13,265 nucleotides of DNA, taken from positions 32,643 through 45,907 of the forward strand of contig QKYT01000641.1 of NCBI GenBank assembly GCA_003550305.1, in the 5' to 3' direction. The stretch is from Glomus cerebriforme. Taxonomy: Eukaryota; Glomeromycota; Glomeromycetes; Glomerales; Glomeraceae. Made by a program: the position numbers and the translations under genes. Under the pieces are notes generated by a model. The model was not told where the DNA came from and made no database searches. It saw nothing but the letters and a program-made list of their open reading frames with translations. Positions 9,225-13,265 of this stretch are shown here, one piece after another; the stretch's first letter is position 1, and each line of letters starts with the position of its first letter.

Positions 9225-9690
9225 TTTTACGGCCCTACCAATAATGGACTTACTAGAAGTGCACTATGCTCCTTCCTTCATATAATACCATGCCGTTTCA
9301 CAGTTTCACAACCAACTAGCTCTACCATGGAACTGCAATAAGAATAGGGTCAGAGATAAGGATAGGGGTAGGTACGAAGCATTCCTGGGTGAATGAATTA
9401 CCCAGGATTTTTGACAAGTTTCCAGATATATCCAGGCATCAAAGATATCCTGAATATATCCAGGATAACTTGTTAGAAACCCAGGTAATACCTGATGCAT
9501 CCAGGATAACTACCCAAGATTTTTGATTAGAATGATACTTCATACCTAGAGAAAAATAAGAATGGTGTAAGGGAAAACTGGTACCCACGGGCTTACCATA
9601 AGATAAGCATGCTATGCCCCACTCACGCATAGCATCATGCTGCTCTACAAAAATACCCAATAATAAAAACCAAAGTGACCTTATTGTATT
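9225..9690. mobile_element. GC-richer island with several perfect stem-loops, probable mobile-element remnant
   Basis: Composition is clearly less AT-rich than on either side. Perfect inverted pairs are: TCCTGGGT (9383-9390) with ACCCAGGA (9400-9407); TATCCTG (9446-9452) with CAGGATA (9461-9467); CAGGTA-a-TACCTG (9482-9494); ATGCTATG (9609-9616) with CATAGCAT (9628-9635). CCAGG(A)TA-type words recur, and TACCCAGGATTTTTGA near 9399 is nearly repeated as TACCCAAGATTTTTGA near 9510. Minus-strand open frames across it (9306-9729) show no domain or codon signal and look like shadows. It could be a non-autonomous transposon or a structured RNA; no terminal repeats or target duplication were identified. 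Confidence 0.4.
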
Positions 9691-9899
9691 TCGTTGTGTT
9701 AAAAAAATAAACTTTATTATCTTAAACACTTTTTTTTAACATAAAGTTAATAAAAAAGTTTGGCGTGAAGAATTTTTTTGGGATAATATTCTAAGATAAA
9801 TATAGAGTTAAGAAATGAAACAAAAGAATTAAGTGCAGTATTTATATTTGTTAAAGTCATTAATGACTTATTAATATGTACAATATGCAATATGCATTG

Positions 9900-9931
9900 T
9901 ATAAATTATATCATATGTGTCATAATTTATA
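9900..9931. repeat. 10 bp perfect inverted repeat
   Basis: TATAAATTAT (9900-9909) pairs with ATAATTTATA (9922-9931) across a 12 nt loop. Pure A/T arms make chance occurrence plausible. Confidence 0.4.
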
Positions 9932-9977
9932 AAATATATATATAACCAAAATTATAATTTAATATGATTTACACCAT

Positions 9978-9995
9978 ATATGATCCAGATCATAT
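9978..9995. repeat. 8 bp inverted repeat ATATGATC-ca-GATCATAT
   Basis: This is a near-continuous palindrome of 18 bp with a two-base centre, followed by a T run. It has the shape of a dimeric protein binding site, but there is no adjacent gene to regulate. Significance is uncertain. Confidence 0.35.
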
Positions 9996-10437
9996 TTTTA
10001 GGCGTCATGTTTATGTAACATAAATATATTTTTCTTTAATTTCTTTAATAGTAGATTAATTTGAATAGTTTATCAATCAGATCTCAAAATGATCAAACTG
10101 ATCAACAATCGATAATTATGATTGTGATGATTTTTATAATATTCCTAATAATAGATTATATTGTGTAGATTTGAGTTAAATCTGATTTAATTTGATTCGA
10201 TCTATTTACAATACTAATCAAAATAGACTAATAAGCTAAAAAAAATTTCAAATACATCAAGAAAAATTTTAAAATCCAAATATAAAACTATTATATAATT
10301 CTTATTATATGTATACAAGAATAATGAGATATGTATGTCTTTTAGAGAGAAGATAAAATTACTTTTTGGTCTAATAAAATTTAATCAATCACATTATGTG
10401 ATCAGATAAACAGATGAATATTTCTGCTTCAGATTAA

Positions 10438-12001
10438 TCATATAAATTGAGATAGAATATAAGAAATTATAGGAAAACTTTTTCGTAAATAAAAATTCTT
10501 TGATTTTATATTCATATTTACAATATTTTCAAATAATTTTGTTGATATGATTGTTTTTCCTCTGATTTGATTCATTTTGCAAGGTTGTCCAAAAGTAATA
10601 GTATGAATATTTTTGACTTGATTATAGATAGAAGGTTTGGATATTACCATAGCGAATTTACGTGCTCTACTAGCAAATGGTCCAAAATAGTCATTAAAAG
10701 CTTTTTCTTTACAATTCCAGATTGTTTTGGAAGTTCAATATTACAATTTTCAGTTGTAAAGATAATAAAAAAATCATTTTTTTACATTTACGTTCTTGTT
10801 GGTATACATATTGATTGATCAAGATTTTCTTATTTTATATTGGTGAATTTTATTTGAACTCTTAGTATTTGATTAATCTAATGAAAGAAAAGCATCTCCA
10901 TATGATGAAACATTAATAATACAATATTTGAATTGCTGATCATTAACAGGAGAATGATAGCAATCAATATTATATTTGTTTGCGGATTATTTTCAGAATT
11001 TGTATCTATTTGATGCTTAGCAATTTTAAGTTATAGATTGTGATTTTTATATTGAATATTACCATTTAAATGTGCTCCTGTGTGATTGATATTAGTTTAT
11101 TTTCTTCAATTACAGCTGACTTTATACAACGAAATGTTGCAACAAAAATTTTCAAAGCTTTGTCATGTCTTAGCTTGCATTGATATGATTAGATTCAGAA
11201 TTGTTTTTTGCTCTTTATAATCATCAGATTGCCAATTTCAAAGTTTAATGGATCTGGTTGTTCGTATGTTTTAATAATATCATAAAAGTTTTCATTCTTT
11301 CTGAGAAGTTGAAATAAAATTTGATTACCAGTGGCGTTAAAAACATTAGTTTCATTTTCTTGTAAGGAGATTCCATTTTCAAAACTGATATAAAATACAT
11401 AAACTTCTTTGATCCTAGTCAATAGTTCTTTATCTTCTTGAACTGATAAACATTATATTGCTGTTTGATGAAATTCATTAGCATTTCGAGATTTTCCTAG
11501 AAATGAAAAAAATATAATGGAAGCATAATTTCAAATTCCCTAAAAGAAAATTTTCATAATGTTTCTTAAGTTTCTTTCACAAAATAAAATTTAAAGATGG
11601 ATGTAATTAATATTCCAATTTACACCAGAAGAACGAAGTAAAGGTATTGGTTCCATATATGGCAATCCTAATATATAATATAGTATGTTATCAGTCTCAA
11701 TATAAATAAGTTTCTGTTAAAAATTATTGAAGATATACCTTTATGAAAAGCCTCAATTTCTTAAATGCTATAAAAAAAAGTTTTAATATGTTAAAATATT
11801 CTTGCGCAAATAATGAATTTGAAAATATTTGATTGTGAAAGACATACTTAGAGACTTCAAGTAGATGCATTTTTCTTCATCTGTACTTAAATCATTAAGA
11901 AAATATAATGCATCAGTTTATCACTTTTTATTTTCTGTGAAGTAATTAAATAATTTTATTTTGTCTTTATTATCAATTTTAAGGTGATTGATTTCTTGTT
12001 A
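10438..12001 (-). pseudogene. Decayed multi-exon gene with P-loop-like segment (possible Crinkler-type NTPase)
   Basis: Coding-like segments follow one another on the minus strand. Exon a, about 12001-11848, includes TDALYFLNDLSTDEEKCIYL and ends at GTATGT. Exon b is 11767-11739 and exon c 11667-11626 (GLPYMEPIPLLRSS in one frame). Exon d from 11539 reads NYASIIFFSFLGKSRNANEF, then EDKELLTRIKEVYVFYISFE, NQILFQLLRKNENFYDIIK and RHDKALKIFVATFRCIKSA. Later pieces in shifted frames are SPVNDQQFKYCIINVSSYGD, FTTENCNIELPKQSGIV and AFNDYFGPFASRARKFA, ending with TGA at 10440-10438. Introns of 80, 71 and 86 bp have GT and AG ends. Stops in exon d include TGA near 11531, TAA at 11455-11453, TGA at 11197-11195 and a TAA two codons later. 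At least two frame changes follow. FLGKSR resembles a shortened Walker A loop, and the layout recalls expanded Crinkler-like NTPases, but the family call is tentative. That it is a gene relic is much firmer. Confidence 0.6.
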
Positions 12002-12115
12002 TTGACATGTTTTTGATTTACAAGTTAAAAATATATTACAAAATTTTATCTTTATATAAATTTTGACTCATTATAAAAATCAGAGTTCTTGTTATCCATT
12101 AAAAAAAAGATATCC

Positions 12116-12158
12116 ACGGATATTCCAATATCTTATACAAAATTTTTGGAATATCCGT
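12116..12158. repeat. 13 bp perfect inverted repeat next to the MITE
   Basis: ACGGATATTCCAA (12116-12128) pairs exactly with TTGGAATATCCGT (12146-12158) around a 17 nt loop. It lies 12 bp outside the left end of the MITE-like element and may be a second small element or part of a larger composite repeat. Confidence 0.6.
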
Positions 12159-12170
12159 ATCTAATAATGA

Positions 12171-12485
12171 TAATTCAGGCCAGAATTATAGAAATTTTCG
12201 TCAAAAATGGGGTACGTCTAAAGCGGAGTAGAATCACGTGATTTTCGTAAAATTTTTGGCCAGAATTATGGCATTAAGAATTTATACATGTGACAAATAA
12301 AAGGTGATAAATAGGATTTCACCTATCGAAAAAATTTTAAGTCCCTAGAATACTTAGGAAAAATGGAAAATGAAGGTGTGACGTGGGGTGACAGATATTC
12401 ACTATGATCACGTGATTCTACTCTGCTTTAGATATCCCCCAAAAATGGAAATGATCATCCTAAATTATAAATTTGGCCTGAATTA
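12171..12485. mobile_element. MITE-like element with terminal and subterminal inverted repeats
   Basis: The ends match as TAATTCAGGCCA (12171-12182) and TGGCCTGAATTA (12474-12485). A longer subterminal pair of 26 bp (12217-12242 with 12407-12432; starts TCTAAAGC, ends AATCACGTGAT) differs at a single position. TA at both outer edges fits a Tc1/mariner-type target duplication, with the element proper at about 12173-12483 (311 bp). GGCCAGAATTAT occurs near the left end (12178) and again at 12258 as a direct repeat. There is no transposase frame, so any movement would have depended on an autonomous relative. Confidence 0.8.
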
Positions 12486-12642
12486 CTGATAAATATCCAG
12501 AATGCAGACAAACTAAATCAGATATCTGAATGAATGAATGAACGGATAGGAACTTAACTCTAATGAAAATTAATCTGATTAAATAGGTCAAGTAAATCTT
12601 TCTCAATTACTGTATACAAAAATGTTCATAACTTAAAGGCAA
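12486..12642. other. Short non-coding spacer with (GAAT)n microsatellite
   Basis: The stretch holds three to four GAAT units at about 12528-12543. Nothing else is recognised. Confidence 0.5.
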
Positions 12643-12860
12643 ATGACAATTTATTTCGTATTTTTATCTTATTTTTTTATTATTTCTATTTTTATCTTTT
12701 TTTATCCCCTTTTTTCACCCACTCTTCAAATCTTTTATTCCTTTTCATCTCTTATTATTTCTGATCATTCCTTTTCATTATTCTTTCATTATTATACTTT
12801 TTTATTATTTCTATTATTTTGTTAGTCCTTTTTTATCATTGTTATTCCTTTGTAACAAAT
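12643..12860 (+). repeat. Pyrimidine-rich low-complexity tract
   Basis: The plus strand is almost purine-free over long stretches, built from degenerate TTATT, TTTCTATT and CATTCCTTTTC words. An open frame over it (12643-12825) gives a Phe/Ile/Ser-rich peptide explained entirely by the composition, so it is not called as a gene. Confidence 0.8.
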
Positions 12861-12896
12861 TTAATGTTTCCTTTACATTTTTATTAAAATAAAAAA

Positions 12897-12940
12897 ATTT
12901 TGAATAATAATTAATAATAATTAATAATATTAATTAGTTT
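12897..12940. repeat. TAATAAT microsatellite-like stretch
   Basis: Imperfect AATAATTAAT units repeat after an A-rich run. The remainder to the end of the window (13265) is AT-rich with no recognised gene. Confidence 0.6.
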
Positions 12941-13265
12941 GTACAAAATAAAGTTCCAATTTAAAATTAAAAATTTTCCAACACTATGCTATTATTTATC
13001 ACTTTCCTCAAGTAAAAACTTATATCAGACATTGGAAATGTCACATGAGTTGACGATCATTAATTAAAAAAAGTTTGTGTAACCATCATCAAATATTTTA
13101 CCCCATAGTTAAAAAAAGAAATTTCTAATACAATGCTTACACAAATTAAGTAAATTGATAGTTCGTCATATGTATTATAAATTTCCATCATCATTTCCAC
13201 TTTAGTAATATATATTTTTTCTTTTGCATATACAAGAAAGTTCGCCTCAAAAATACAGTTTTCCT

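Larger units (their letters stand above)
9700..10437. other. AT-rich intergenic region
   Basis: No gene is seen on either strand. It contains the two inverted repeats listed and a 15 bp palindrome ATCACAT-t-ATGTGAT at 10388-10402, just beyond the 3' end of the decayed minus-strand gene. Confidence 0.5.

Noticed and set aside
9306..9729. Overlapping minus-strand frames of 64 and 96 codons
   Set aside because: They lie over the stem-loop island, overlap each other in different frames and show no domain or splice context.
10567..10818. Plus-strand frame of 83 codons
   Set aside because: It is antisense to the coding-like minus-strand segment AFNDYFGPFASRARKFA and has no supporting features.

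Overview
The window is AT-rich eukaryotic DNA, probably fungal and most likely from an arbuscular mycorrhizal fungus (Glomeromycotina, Rhizophagus-like). This is inferred from four things: short 71-88 bp GT-AG introns, very low GC, a gene of the RNF213/mysterin family, and abundant short inverted-repeat elements. No bacterial features are present. About fifteen single N positions (for example 2408, 2432, 2546, 2562, 3812, 4194, 4304, 5605 and six between 8228 and 8500) show a draft-quality consensus, so some frame breaks could be sequence errors.

Layout. (1) Positions 3-4743, plus strand: the 3' part of a large RNF213-like gene, entering from the left edge. Four exons and three introns can be placed. 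It is interrupted by a frameshift near 973, an in-frame TAA at 3478 and a TGA at 4468 where the family appears to have Trp. It keeps the end of the AAA+ module and the C-terminal region but shows no RING or RZ zinc cluster. (2) Positions 4744-5700: non-coding DNA, with one nested hairpin. (3) Positions about 5888-7912: a striking tandem array of about 17 units of roughly 113 bp. On the plus strand each unit looks like a 42-44 nt mini-exon followed by a complete intron (GTGAGT donor, often a CTAAC branch site, T-rich tract, TGTAG acceptor). On the minus strand the same DNA encodes Lys-rich hydrophilic repeats (LQKET..N.SLKK, TNSTKSNAKIEAGRE), with a plausible C-terminal stop at 5928 and a signal-peptide-like start at 8104. 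This is the most interesting part of the window. (4) Positions 7930-9220: AT-rich DNA without genes. (5) Positions 9225-9690: a higher-GC island with several perfect stem-loops, probably a mobile-element remnant. (6) Positions 10438-12001, minus strand: a heavily decayed multi-exon gene with a P-loop-like segment. (7) Positions 12171-12485: a well-formed MITE-like element with terminal inverted repeats and an apparent TA target duplication. (8) Positions 12640-13265: low-complexity pyrimidine-rich and A/T-rich DNA.

The genes do not form a pathway. The region reads as an accessory, repeat-rich segment: two damaged members of probably expanded families flank a tandem-repeat locus that may encode, or once encoded, a secreted Lys-rich repeat protein. 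The resemblance to mycorrhizal repeat effectors of the SP7 type is from memory and unverified.
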